A stretch of DNA of 64,000 nucleotides from Pseudomonas sp. P8_229 (lineage in GTDB: Bacteria > Pseudomonadota > Gammaproteobacteria > Pseudomonadales > Pseudomonadaceae), in NCBI RefSeq assembly GCF_034008635.1, contig NZ_CP125378.1, forward strand, positions 5,580,501 to 5,644,500. Direction: 5' to 3'. A program made the translations under genes and the position numbers. Under the pieces are notes generated by a model, which made no database searches, had not been told where the DNA came from, and saw nothing but the letters and a program-made list of their open reading frames with translations. Position 1 is the stretch's first letter. Each line of letters opens with the position of its first letter. Positions 27,366 to 35,605 of the stretch are shown here, one piece after another.

Positions 27366-28946
27366 ATGACTCAGATCCTCGGCCACAACTACATCGGCGG
27401 TCAGCGCAGTGCCGCTGGCAACGTCAAACTGCAATCTGTCGACGCAACCACGGGCGAACAGTTGCCGCACGATTTCATCCAGGCCACCGCTGAAGAAGTC
27501 GACGCCGCCGCCAAGGCCGCTGCCGCCGCGTACCCGGCGTATCGCAGCCTCAGCGCCGAACGCCGTGCGCAGTTTCTCGACGCGATTGCCGATGAACTGG
27601 ATGCGCTGGGCGATGATTTCGTTGCCGTGGTCTGCCGCGAAACCGCGCTGCCAGCGGGGCGGATTCAGGGCGAACGCGGTCGCACCAGCGGCCAGATGCG
27701 CCTGTTCGCCAAAGTCCTGCGGCGCGGTGATTTCTATGGCGCACGAATCGACCTGCCGTTGCCGGATCGCCAGCCGTTGCCGCGCCCGGACCTGCGCCAA
27801 TACCGCATCGGCCTCGGTCCGGTTGCGGTATTCGGTGCGAGCAACTTCCCTTTGGCGTTTTCCACCGCTGGCGGCGATACGGCTTCGGCGTTGGCGGCCG
27901 GGTGCCCGGTGGTGTTCAAGGCCCACAGCGGCCATATGGCTACAGCAGAACTGGTCGCTGATGCATTGATTCGCGCGGCGGAAAAAACCGCCATGCCGGC
28001 CGGGGTGTTTAACATGATCTATGGCGGGGGCGTTGGCGAATGGCTGGTCAAGCATCCGGCGATTCAGGCAGTGGGCTTCACCGGTTCGCTCAAGGGCGGT
28101 CGGGCGCTGTGCGACATGGCCGCAGCGCGGCCGCAACCGATTCCGGTGTTCGCCGAGATGTCGAGCATCAACCCGGTGATCGTTTTGCCGCAGGCGTTGG
28201 CCGAGCGTTCGGAGTCCATCGCCCGTGACCTGACTGCCTCGGTAGTGCAGGGCTGCGGTCAGTTCTGCACCAATCCCGGACTGGTCATCGGTATCCGCTC
28301 GGCGCAATTCAGCGCCTTCGTGCAGCAAGTCGCCGGGCTGATCGGCGATCAACCGGCGCAGACCATGCTCAACGCCGGCACCCTCGACAGCTACGGCAAA
28401 GGCTTGCACAAGCTCCTGGCGCATCCCGGCATCGAACATCTGGCAGGCCAGACGCAGCAAGGCAATCAGGCATTGCCGCAACTGTTCAAGGCGGATGTCA
28501 GCCTGTTGATCAACGGTGATGAAGTGCTGCAGGAAGAAGTGTTTGGCCCGACCACGGTGATCGTCGAAGTGGCGGACAATGCCGAGCTCAGCTCGGCGCT
28601 ACAGGGGCTGCATGGACAGCTGACGGCGACGATTATCGGTGAGCAGGCCGACTTCGAACGCTTCCCGGAACTGACGCCGTTACTCGAGCAGAAGGTCGGG
28701 CGGATCCTGCTCAATGGTTACCCGACCGGAGTCGAAGTGTGTGATTCGATGGTGCATGGCGGGCCGTATCCGGCAACGTCCGATGCCCGTGGCACGTCGG
28801 TGGGGACCCTGGCGATCGATCGCTTCCTGCGTCCGGTGTGCTTCCAGAACTACCCGGATTTTATGCTTCCCGAGCCGCTGAAGAATGGCAATCCATTGCG
28901 CATCCAGCGGCTGGTCGATGGCAAGCCGTCACGCGACGCCCTGTAA
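27366..28946 (+). CDS. 2-oxoglutarate semialdehyde dehydrogenase (NADP+)
   Basis: A 526-residue aldehyde dehydrogenase of the KGSADH subgroup, giving 2-oxoglutarate for the TCA cycle. Markers: GPVAVFGASNFPLAFSTAGG, CPVVFKAHSGH, AVGFTGSLKGGRALCD, the Glu in FAEMSSINPV, the nucleophile in GCGQFCTNPGLV and YPTGVEVCDSMVHGGPYPA near the end. AGGAG and nine bases separate it from the FAH gene. The sequence type is characteristic of sugar-acid and hydroxyproline pathways. Confidence 0.9.
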   Translation: MTQILGHNYIGGQRSAAGNVKLQSVDATTGEQLPHDFIQATAEEVDAAAKAAAAAYPAYRSLSAERRAQFLDAIADELDALGDDFVAVVCRETALPAGRIQGERGRTSGQMRLFAKVLRRGDFYGARIDLPLPDRQPLPRPDLRQYRIGLGPVAVFGASNFPLAFSTAGGDTASALAAGCPVVFKAHSGHMATAELVADALIRAAEKTAMPAGVFNMIYGGGVGEWLVKHPAIQAVGFTGSLKGGRALCDMAAARPQPIPVFAEMSSINPVIVLPQALAERSESIARDLTASVVQGCGQFCTNPGLVIGIRSAQFSAFVQQVAGLIGDQPAQTMLNAGTLDSYGKGLHKLLAHPGIEHLAGQTQQGNQALPQLFKADVSLLINGDEVLQEEVFGPTTVIVEVADNAELSSALQGLHGQLTATIIGEQADFERFPELTPLLEQKVGRILLNGYPTGVEVCDSMVHGGPYPATSDARGTSVGTLAIDRFLRPVCFQNYPDFMLPEPLKNGNPLRIQRLVDGKPSRDAL

Positions 28947-28963
28947 ATCGCGCCGCCCCCCCC

Positions 28964-29052
28964 TGTGGGAGCGGGCTTGCTCGCGAAGGCATTCTTTCAG
29001 TCAGTGATTCATTGCCTGACACACCGCTTTCGCGAGCAAGCCCGCTCCCACA
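28964..29052. repeat. REPIN (GTGGGAGCGGGCTTGCTCGCGA type)
   Basis: Arms TGTGGGAGCGGGCTTGCTCG at 28964 and the inverse ending at 29052, following the semialdehyde dehydrogenase gene after a C-rich tract. Confidence 0.92.
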
Positions 29053-29113
29053 AGGATCTCCAGCGACAATGAGCTATCATTTGCCCTTTCCCCCCTAAGA
29101 AAGACTGTTTGCC

Positions 29114-29425
29114 ATGACTGCCCAAACCCTTCTCGACGTCCTCGAACACTGCGATATGGTCGAAATCGATGGCTTGCACGCCTTCGAATTCGCCCTCGAC
29201 GAAGATGACAACCTGCACATCGAATGCATCGACGGCCGAGCGGCCAAGCATTGGGAGTTCACCCCGGCTCAGGTTGAGGCAGCAACGTTTGACGAAGACC
29301 TGCAGAGCTGGCTGATCATTGGTTTTGCCAGCGACACCAAGACCACTGGCGAACACCGCCTGGTCTGTCTCGGCGATGTAGTCAGCAGCAGCGACGACGA
29401 GGACGATACCGATGAAAATGCGTAA
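29114..29425 (+). CDS. Small acidic hypothetical protein
   Basis: A 103-residue, strongly acidic, soluble protein (LDVLEHCDMVEIDGLHAFEF, then TPAQVEAATFDEDLQSW) ending in an Asp/Glu tail. There is no signal peptide or membrane segment. The gene overlaps the next by 14 bases, so they are probably one operon. It looks like a Pseudomonas-specific conserved protein; I cannot assign a function. Confidence 0.78.
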   Translation: MTAQTLLDVLEHCDMVEIDGLHAFEFALDEDDNLHIECIDGRAAKHWEFTPAQVEAATFDEDLQSWLIIGFASDTKTTGEHRLVCLGDVVSSSDDEDDTDENA

Positions 29426-30587
29426 ATTCTGGCCGCTGCTGATGGCCGGCAGCGTCGGCGCCATGGGCCTGTCCACGGCCTCTGCAGAAAGCTTCCAGTT
29501 GCTGGTCGGTTCCTACACCGCCAACACCAGCCAGGGCCTCTATCGAATGAACTTCGACAGCGCCACAGGCCAGATCGCCTCCAAACCGCTGCAGGTGGTG
29601 AAGAGCGAAAACCCGTCGTGGCTGACCCTGTCCAAAGACCAGCATCGTCTGTTTGTGGTCAATGAAAACGGCCCGGGCCAGAAAGACCCGGTCGGCCGCG
29701 TCAGCAGCTATTCGATCGATCCCAAGACTCACGCCCTGAGCCTGATCAATCAGGTGCAGAGCCTGGGCAACGAGCCAACCCACTCGAGCCTGAGCGGCGA
29801 TGCCAGCCATCTGTTCGTCAGCAACTATTCGGTGGTGGAAGATCCGGGTGGCACCCTCGCGGTGTTGCCGGTCGGTGCTGACGGCAAACTCAAACCGGTG
29901 GTACAGATGAGCGCGCACCCGGCGAGCCGGGTCAATCCCGAGCGTCAGGCCTCGAACCACGTGCACTCGACTGTTTCCTCGCCGGACGGTCGCTACGTGT
30001 TCTCCAATGACTTGGGCGCGGACAAGGTGTTCATTTACCAGTTCGACCCGAAAGCCAACCCGGAGCTGCCGTTGACCCCGGCGAAAACCGCTTCCGTCGC
30101 CATGCCCGCCGGCAGCGGCCCGCGCCATCTGCTGTTCAGCGCTGATGGCAAACACGCCTGGCTGACCATGGAGATGAGCGCGCAGGTCGCGGTTTTCGAT
30201 TATAACGACGGCGTGCTGACCCAGACGCAGCTGGTCGATCTGGCAGCCGGTCAGCCGACTTCGGACAAGGCCGGTGCGGCGCTACACGCCTCGGCGGATG
30301 GCAAGTTCCTCTACGTCAGCAACCGTGGCACTGCCAATCAGTTGGTGGTGTTTGCGATTGATCCGGCGAGCGGCCAGCTCAAAGAGCTGCAAAAACGCTC
30401 GGTGGAAGGTGATCACCCGCGCGAGTTCAGCCTCGACCCAAGTGGCAAATTTCTGCTGATTGCCAACCAGAAGAGCAACGAAATTGTCGTCGTCGAGCGC
30501 GATGGCAAGACCGGTCTGCTCGGCAAAACCGTGCAAAAACTGCCGATGGACGCGCCGAGCGATCTGAAATTTCTGCTCGGCAAGTAA
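29412..30587 (+). CDS. Lactonase family beta-propeller protein (6-phosphogluconolactonase-like), secreted
   Basis: A 391-residue protein with a signal peptide (residues 1-25, ending STASA) and a seven-bladed propeller of the lactonase/YbhE type: LLVGSYTANTSQGLYRMNFD, GNEPTHSSLSGDASHLFVSN, NHVHSTVSSPDGRYVFSNDLG, GSGPRHLLFSADGKHAWL and GDHPREFSLDPSGKFLLIAN. Cytoplasmic homologues hydrolyse 6-phosphogluconolactone; export means this one probably acts on other lactones. The start overlaps the upstream gene. A second ATG (MRKF) lies two codons in. Confidence 0.88.
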   Translation: MKMRKFWPLLMAGSVGAMGLSTASAESFQLLVGSYTANTSQGLYRMNFDSATGQIASKPLQVVKSENPSWLTLSKDQHRLFVVNENGPGQKDPVGRVSSYSIDPKTHALSLINQVQSLGNEPTHSSLSGDASHLFVSNYSVVEDPGGTLAVLPVGADGKLKPVVQMSAHPASRVNPERQASNHVHSTVSSPDGRYVFSNDLGADKVFIYQFDPKANPELPLTPAKTASVAMPAGSGPRHLLFSADGKHAWLTMEMSAQVAVFDYNDGVLTQTQLVDLAAGQPTSDKAGAALHASADGKFLYVSNRGTANQLVVFAIDPASGQLKELQKRSVEGDHPREFSLDPSGKFLLIANQKSNEIVVVERDGKTGLLGKTVQKLPMDAPSDLKFLLGK

Positions 30588-30615
30588 TCGCTCGCGCCAA
30601 GATTGTAGACACAGC

Positions 30616-30652
30616 AAAACGGGCATCAACTGATGGGTTGATGCCCGTTTTT
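30616..30652 (+). terminator. Rho-independent terminator after the lactonase gene
   Basis: AAAACGGGCATCAAC-tgatg-GGTTGATGCCCGTTTTT; strong hairpin with T tract, usable in both directions between convergent genes. Confidence 0.93.
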
Positions 30653-30683
30653 ATTGCACGTGAAATACCGCAGAAGCTGACTA

Positions 30684-31352
30684 CTAATCGAATAACTTCA
30701 AATCAATGCCCTCTGTCGCCAAGGCACGTTGCACCGCAGGTCGCTCGATCACCGATTGCACAAGGCGATGCCAGGCGGGAAACGACTTATTCATATCCAG
30801 ATCAATCCACTTACCCCAGATCCAGAAAACCAACAACACCGGGTGGACAACGTTATATCCACGTAATACCGATGGGCCCTGTGCCTCGACAATGTGCTGC
30901 TCGATAAACCTGTAGTTATCCATGACATTGCGCCGGCCCTTTTCGACAATGGCGGGGAATAGATTTTCATCGTCAACAAACCGCTGTGGTCGCCAGACCT
31001 GACCATAAGAAAGACTGTGCACTGTTCCGGATAACCAGTTCAGCCATTCGAGGCAACGGCCCAACTCCCCAGGCGTGCCGGGAATAAAACGCCCGGTTTT
31101 TTCTTCAAGCGCAAGATAGGCAAGGATGGCGGGTAACTCCGTCAACACTCCGGCTTCTTCCCCAATCGGACTGTCCAGACAAAGCAGGGCAGGGACTCGT
31201 CCCTTCGGATTAATGCTCAGGTACTCGGGTGTTTGGGTACCAATGCCCTTCAGGGCCGAGCGCAATTCAAGTTTGAACGGCTGTGCCAATTCTTCAAGAA
31301 GGATATGGGCGGCCAGTGAACAGGCGCCCGGCGAGTAATAAAGAAGGTACAT
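30684..31352 (-). CDS. Glutathione S-transferase, beta-like
   Basis: A 222-residue GST. The N-terminal thioredoxin-like domain starts YLLYYSPGACSLAAHILLEE, with the beta-class Cys at residue 11, and has the glutathione-binding NPKGRVPALL with cis-Pro; the rest is the helical domain. It is convergent with the lactonase gene and divergent from the biosynthetic operon at 31.6 kb; the lux box at 31487 lies 134 bases upstream of its start. Substrate unknown. Confidence 0.88.
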   Translation of the reverse strand: MYLLYYSPGACSLAAHILLEELAQPFKLELRSALKGIGTQTPEYLSINPKGRVPALLCLDSPIGEEAGVLTELPAILAYLALEEKTGRFIPGTPGELGRCLEWLNWLSGTVHSLSYGQVWRPQRFVDDENLFPAIVEKGRRNVMDNYRFIEQHIVEAQGPSVLRGYNVVHPVLLVFWIWGKWIDLDMNKSFPAWHRLVQSVIERPAVQRALATEGIDLKLFD

Positions 31353-31486
31353 ACAGGCCTCGGGTAAACGTCGTTGTTTTTAATGGAAATCCCTATCGCG
31401 GCCGAGTCTATCACTGTTCCAGAGGTGCGGGTAAGGCGCCGCGATAGTTGCAGAAAACGTTGAAGGCACGAACAAGAATTTTATGC

Positions 31487-31506
31487 ACCTGTAGTTTCCT
31501 ACAGTG
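31487..31506 (+). promoter_or_regulatory. Putative lux box ahead of the biosynthetic operon
   Basis: ACCTGTAGTTTCCTACAGTG matches the Vibrio fischeri lux box at 15 of 20 positions and contains a perfect CTGTAG-TTTC-CTACAG dyad. It lies 111 bases upstream of the ferredoxin start in the 264-base intergenic region. A box at this place would put the -10 near gactaa (31526-31531). An AHL-type LuxR regulator is encoded at the other end of the cluster, which makes a functional link likely. Nothing else is evident in 31353-31616. Confidence 0.7.
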
Positions 31507-31616
31507 TACATAAAGTTGAAATAACGACTAAATGGCAGCGCTTTCCAGAGATCTTGGCAATTGCCGGATTTTCCAGGTTGGCGTGATTCGAAGATGAACG
31601 ACGAAGGAACGTCCAG

Positions 31617-31886
31617 ATGCCATACGTAGTTGGGAAAGAGTGTCTCTCGTGCAAATCTACAGTCTGTGTAGATGTCTGTCCTGTCGACGCATTTCGCGAT
31701 GCCGACTACCAACTGGTCATTTGTCCGGATACCTGCATCGAATGCGGTGTATGTGAGCCTGAGTGTCCTGTCGACGCAATAATCAATCCCGAAGAGTACT
31801 CGGGTGAAAACCACGACGTGATAACCCTGAATTCAGAGTTGTCGAAAACGTCGCCGGTGATTTTTAAATCAGTCACTGCACAGTAA
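31617..31886 (+). CDS. Ferredoxin, FdxA-like (two Fe-S clusters)
   Basis: An 89-residue electron carrier. Cys pattern: CLSCKSTVCVDVCP (first motif) and CPDTCIECGVCEPECP (second), resembling 7Fe/8Fe ferredoxins such as FdxA but shorter at the C-terminus. It opens a tight plus-strand operon and is followed after about 31 bases by a haem-oxygenase-like oxidase, so it probably supplies electrons to that diiron enzyme (inference). Codon use is less GC-biased than in the flanking genes. Confidence 0.9.
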   Translation: MPYVVGKECLSCKSTVCVDVCPVDAFRDADYQLVICPDTCIECGVCEPECPVDAIINPEEYSGENHDVITLNSELSKTSPVIFKSVTAQ

Positions 31887-31917
31887 CTACGGAAAACAAC
31901 TTATAAGGATGTTCACA

Positions 31918-32958
31918 GTGAAGGTGGAAGGGTTGAACCTGCTTGAATGGTTTGTTGCGATGGAACGCAACCCTGATGAATGGAACTTCGTTAACGAAGA
32001 TTTTGATATTCGCAGGAACGTTAATCAGTTGGCTCGATTGCTGGTGCACGACGCCTATGTCAATAAAAACCAGGATGCGCTCGCCACGTTGCATGAGTGC
32101 CTGGCGATCATTTATCGAAACGAGTTCGAGTGCACCCGTATTGAACAAGTCAATGCGGACCGTCGACCGATTGTCAGCGACGTTCAGTCGGTGCTGGAGG
32201 GCGCCATGCTCCAGTATGAAATGCAAGGTCTGTCGGATGCCGACGTCAGCGGTTTTCCGGCCAATGGCAAGGAATATGTCAAATGGCTGAAAAAACTGGT
32301 GTCAAAGAGCCCATCGAGTGTGCATCCGTTTTACACGCACTTTCTCAGTGAGGAAGCAACAGCGACGGACGTTAAGTACTACTTGATTCAAGAGACCAAT
32401 CTTGATCCGAAGTTCGACGATATTCTGGCGTTTATGCAGATCGGTTTGCCGGTTGGGCAAAAGCTCGAACTGGCGAAGAATTACTTCGATGAAATGGGTA
32501 ATGGCGTCGAGGCCGACGTACATTCCAGAATGTTTGCACAGACACTGAGGGCTGCGGGTGTGGACGATTCCGATATGTCCAGCGCGATGCTGCTGCAATC
32601 GATCGTTTCCGGCAACGTCAGTTCCTGCCTCGCATTGTCTCGTCGGCATTACTTCAAAGCGGTTGGCTATTTCGGTGTGACTGAATATCTGGCACCACGC
32701 CGATTCAAGCATGTGATCAAGGCTTGGGAGCGAAACAACATGCCCGCGCACGGGATTGAATATCACAAGCTCCATGTCTACATCGACACGGAACATGCCA
32801 ATGGCTGGTTTAACAATGTGGTTGTGCCGTTGGTGGATCACGATCCGCGTATCGGTCGCGAAATCGCCATTGGCGCACTTATTCGCATCAACTCTTCCGC
32901 GCGCTATCTGGACGAACTGAGTGTTCGTCTGGGCAGCAACGCAACGACACCGGCTTAA
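31918..32958 (+). CDS. Haem-oxygenase-like diiron oxidase (HDO superfamily)
   Basis: A 346-residue all-helical protein. From the GTG start, candidate iron ligands are Glu159, Asp166, Glu192, His202 and His286-x3-Asp290-x2-His293 (HVYIDTEH); the E-x9-H and H-x3-D-x2-H spacings match HDO N-oxygenases and desaturases. I chose GTG at 31918 because AAGGAT lies seven bases upstream; an in-frame ATG at 31909 lacks a ribosome site. HDO enzymes use O2 for N-oxygenation, C-C cleavage or desaturation of amino acids or fatty acids. Here the partners are a ferredoxin and amino-acid enzymes, so an amino-acid substrate is the best guess. Confidence 0.85.
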   Translation: MKVEGLNLLEWFVAMERNPDEWNFVNEDFDIRRNVNQLARLLVHDAYVNKNQDALATLHECLAIIYRNEFECTRIEQVNADRRPIVSDVQSVLEGAMLQYEMQGLSDADVSGFPANGKEYVKWLKKLVSKSPSSVHPFYTHFLSEEATATDVKYYLIQETNLDPKFDDILAFMQIGLPVGQKLELAKNYFDEMGNGVEADVHSRMFAQTLRAAGVDDSDMSSAMLLQSIVSGNVSSCLALSRRHYFKAVGYFGVTEYLAPRRFKHVIKAWERNNMPAHGIEYHKLHVYIDTEHANGWFNNVVVPLVDHDPRIGREIAIGALIRINSSARYLDELSVRLGSNATTPA

Positions 32959-32969
32959 GGAGTGAGTCG

Positions 32970-33659
32970 ATGCCTTTCAATCAGGACGGCTTCAGTATTG
33001 TCGATCTTGGGGTAATACCCGCCGATGTAATCGACAGTTTTTCACGCTTGGCACTCGATCAATACATGGGGGGTGGCAACCGCTACCGGCGCTTTTCCCA
33101 GTACAAGATGATTGCCAGCGCCACGGGCTGGAACTTTGAATTGCTGGCCCATCGTCCGTACATGACGTTTTCCAAATACAACCCTGTTGCAGGCGGAATC
33201 CAGCGGTTTTATGAGCCTATCGAGGTCGACTTCACGCCATTCATCGAGCGTGGGGCGAAGGATATCGGCCTGGATGCAACGCAGGAATGGCAAATCAACG
33301 TTCATCAATATCGGGTGATCGTTAACTCGGAGTTGAAGGGCGTTACCGTTCCGGAAGGGCGCCATCGTGATGGACATTCGTTTGTCATGATCGGTGTAGT
33401 GACCCGCAAAGATATCAGCGGCGCTGAAATGAGCCTGTATCGCAATGCCAGGGACACCGACCCTTTCTATACCGGCACGCTGCTCGAGGGCCAGGCGGCC
33501 TTGCTTGATGACCAGAATATGTTCCATGACGTGACTGAAATTATTCCAGTCAATGAAGAGGGTTATCGCGACATTTTTGTCGTGGCGTTTTCCCCATGGA
33601 CGGATCGCTGGCATGGCGATGAGTTTGAAAAGAAAGTCATTGAATCCGTACAAGCCTGA
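32970..33659 (+). CDS. 2-oxoglutarate/Fe(II) dioxygenase, amino-acid hydroxylase type
   Basis: A 229-residue protein of the 2OG-Fe dioxygenase group that includes L-isoleucine dioxygenase. Iron ligands are His132 and Asp134 (EGRHRDGHSFVM) and His186 (NMFHDVTEI), with Arg200 (GYRDIFVVAF) placed to bind 2-oxoglutarate. AAGGAG lies before the ATG, 11 bases after the HDO gene. Known members hydroxylate free aliphatic amino acids, so it probably hydroxylates the pathway's amino acid. No signal peptide. Confidence 0.88.
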   Translation: MPFNQDGFSIVDLGVIPADVIDSFSRLALDQYMGGGNRYRRFSQYKMIASATGWNFELLAHRPYMTFSKYNPVAGGIQRFYEPIEVDFTPFIERGAKDIGLDATQEWQINVHQYRVIVNSELKGVTVPEGRHRDGHSFVMIGVVTRKDISGAEMSLYRNARDTDPFYTGTLLEGQAALLDDQNMFHDVTEIIPVNEEGYRDIFVVAFSPWTDRWHGDEFEKKVIESVQA

Positions 33660-33675
33660 TTAGTTGGAGATAACG

Positions 33676-34479
33676 ATGCAACAGCCACATGATTTTTCCC
33701 GGGATGTTTTGTTTAGTCGCATGGTGGGTCTGGTGTCCGAGGAGGAACTCAATGTTCTTGCCGGAAAACGAGTCGCAGTACCAGGCTGTGGAGGCACCGG
33801 TTATACCTATGCGGAGTGCCTGGTGCGCATGGGCGTTGGCGGCGTAAATATTGCCGACGCTGACACATTTGGCCCGGAAAACATGAACAGACAATTCGGC
33901 TGTTCGACGCACACCATCGGCAGAAAAAAATCTGAAGTGTTGTCGGAGCGACTGCTGTCGATTAACCCACAAGTTTCCGTGCAAGCCATCGATTATCTGG
34001 ATGAGTTCAACGTCAGCGACTACCTCAGCGGTGTCGACGTTGTGTGCGACACGTTGGACTTCTTTGTGATCAAGCCACGCCAACTGCTTTATAAAGAGGC
34101 TCGTCGTCGAAATATTCCTGTCGTACTTTGCTGTCCGGTCGCGTATGGGGTAACAGTGCATGTTTTTCTGCCGAATGGCCCGACGTTCGAAGAGTTCTTC
34201 GATATTTCGGATCAGGACAGCGAACTTGAAAGCCTGCAGAAGTTTGGTGGGAAACTCGCGCCGTCAAAACTATACAAACAATACATTGATTCGCCGAAAC
34301 TGGATTTCGAGAAGCAGAAAGTATCATCGCTGAGTGCGACCTGTCTGATGGCGACTTCATTCGGCTCGATGCTGGCTCACACGTTGCTCTTGGGGCAGAC
34401 CTCAAACGTCAAAGCTGTGCCACATAGCTACGAATTTGATCTCAGAGCACTGATGTTTACCGAAAACAAGAAAAACTGA
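33676..34479 (+). CDS. ThiF/MoeB/HesA-like E1 adenylyltransferase
   Basis: A 267-residue Rossmann-fold enzyme. GCGGTG at residues 37-42 binds ATP, followed by NIADADTFGPENMNRQF (acidic residue and the N-x-N-R-Q adenylation motif at 69-73) and KKSEVLSERL. The CxxC zinc pairs of MoeB/ThiF are absent. Such enzymes adenylate a carboxylate, usually the C-terminus of a small carrier protein; none is encoded here, so a peptide or small-molecule carboxylate may be the substrate, as in microcin C-type chemistry. The ATG at 33676 has GGAG upstream; an earlier TTG is unlikely. Confidence 0.85.
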   Translation: MQQPHDFSRDVLFSRMVGLVSEEELNVLAGKRVAVPGCGGTGYTYAECLVRMGVGGVNIADADTFGPENMNRQFGCSTHTIGRKKSEVLSERLLSINPQVSVQAIDYLDEFNVSDYLSGVDVVCDTLDFFVIKPRQLLYKEARRRNIPVVLCCPVAYGVTVHVFLPNGPTFEEFFDISDQDSELESLQKFGGKLAPSKLYKQYIDSPKLDFEKQKVSSLSATCLMATSFGSMLAHTLLLGQTSNVKAVPHSYEFDLRALMFTENKKN

Positions 34480-34505
34480 TTCCAGGACGGAAAAGGGGAA
34501 CGTGG

Positions 34506-35585
34506 GTGAGCCAGCCTTACAGTATGCAGGAATGGGTGTTTAGAGAAGCCCATGGCAAGTACGACATTGATCTGGGAGACAGTAATGCTCCTTGCATCAA
34601 AGCAGGGATTTTCAGTGCCGATATTGAAGATTTGGTATTGGACTATGGAACGGATCGCGGCAGCCACGCCTTGGCGATGCAGGTCGCGAAACTCTATGGT
34701 ATCGAACGCTGTAATGTTGGCATCGCTCACGGTGCGCAGGAAGCGCTTTATCTCTTGTATCGCACGTTGCTCAACGTCGGTGATCATGTCATTACATTTT
34801 CTCCGGGTTGGCAACAGTCCTGGAAGGTGCCAGAGGAAATAGGGTGTTCGATCAGTGTTCTTGAATATGACGCGAACTTCAAAGTTTCTGCTGCGGCAGT
34901 TCGGGACGCACTGAGGACGAATACCCGTGTCATCATTCTTAATAATCCCTGCAACCCGACCGGTAAGTCGATCGATGCCGATCAATTAAGACAAATCGTT
35001 AGAGTGGCCAGGGAACGGAATATATGTGTTATCGCCGATGAAGAATACCTGACCGATATGAAGTCGTCGGTGGTCCATTTCGATCTGGATAATGTCATCG
35101 CCGTGTCAGGTGTATCGAAAATCTTTGGCGCCCCCGGCATCCGGGTTGGGTGGATGTGCGGACCCGGCAATATCGTGGCCAGGGCTATGGATTACAAGCA
35201 TTTGACCACCATTTCAAATTCGGTTATCTGCGAAAAAATTGCAGAGCGCATTTTGCTCAACTACGACGGGTTGCTGAATAATTACCTGCAACTGTGCCAC
35301 AACGGTTATGAGGTGCTTCAGCAATGGTCCCGGGATTGTTTCCCGATGCTCGAACTTGTTGCACCAGAGGGAACACCCTTTTGTTGGGTTCACCTGACTT
35401 CCTCGGAAAGCTCGCTGGATTTTTGTCGAAGGGTATTGCACCACACCCGGGTACTGACTATGCCCGCCGAAGTGTTTGGTCAGCGCAATGGAATGCGAAT
35501 TACGTTTGCCAGGCCCGTGGATGAACTGCGGGATGGACTCGGGCGGATCAAGTCCGAGTTCAAGTATATCTTGTCTATGTATTGA
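34506..35585 (+). CDS. PLP-dependent aminotransferase class I/II-like enzyme
   Basis: A 359-residue fold-type I enzyme starting at GTG, with AAAAGGGGAA upstream. PLP-site motifs: AHGAQEAL (phosphate loop), NNPCNPTGK (Asn), IADEEYL (Asp178) and the Schiff-base Lys205 in SGVSKIFGAPGIRVGW. The N-terminal pattern MQEWVFREAHGKYDIDLGDS resembles capreomycidine synthase-type enzymes, which act on beta-hydroxylated arginine by elimination and cyclisation. Together with the upstream amino-acid hydroxylase this suggests chemistry on a hydroxy-amino acid, but simple transamination remains possible. Confidence 0.87.
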   Translation: MSQPYSMQEWVFREAHGKYDIDLGDSNAPCIKAGIFSADIEDLVLDYGTDRGSHALAMQVAKLYGIERCNVGIAHGAQEALYLLYRTLLNVGDHVITFSPGWQQSWKVPEEIGCSISVLEYDANFKVSAAAVRDALRTNTRVIILNNPCNPTGKSIDADQLRQIVRVARERNICVIADEEYLTDMKSSVVHFDLDNVIAVSGVSKIFGAPGIRVGWMCGPGNIVARAMDYKHLTTISNSVICEKIAERILLNYDGLLNNYLQLCHNGYEVLQQWSRDCFPMLELVAPEGTPFCWVHLTSSESSLDFCRRVLHHTRVLTMPAEVFGQRNGMRITFARPVDELRDGLGRIKSEFKYILSMY

Positions 35586-35605
35586 TTGCTCGGAGAGTAC
35601 CGGTC

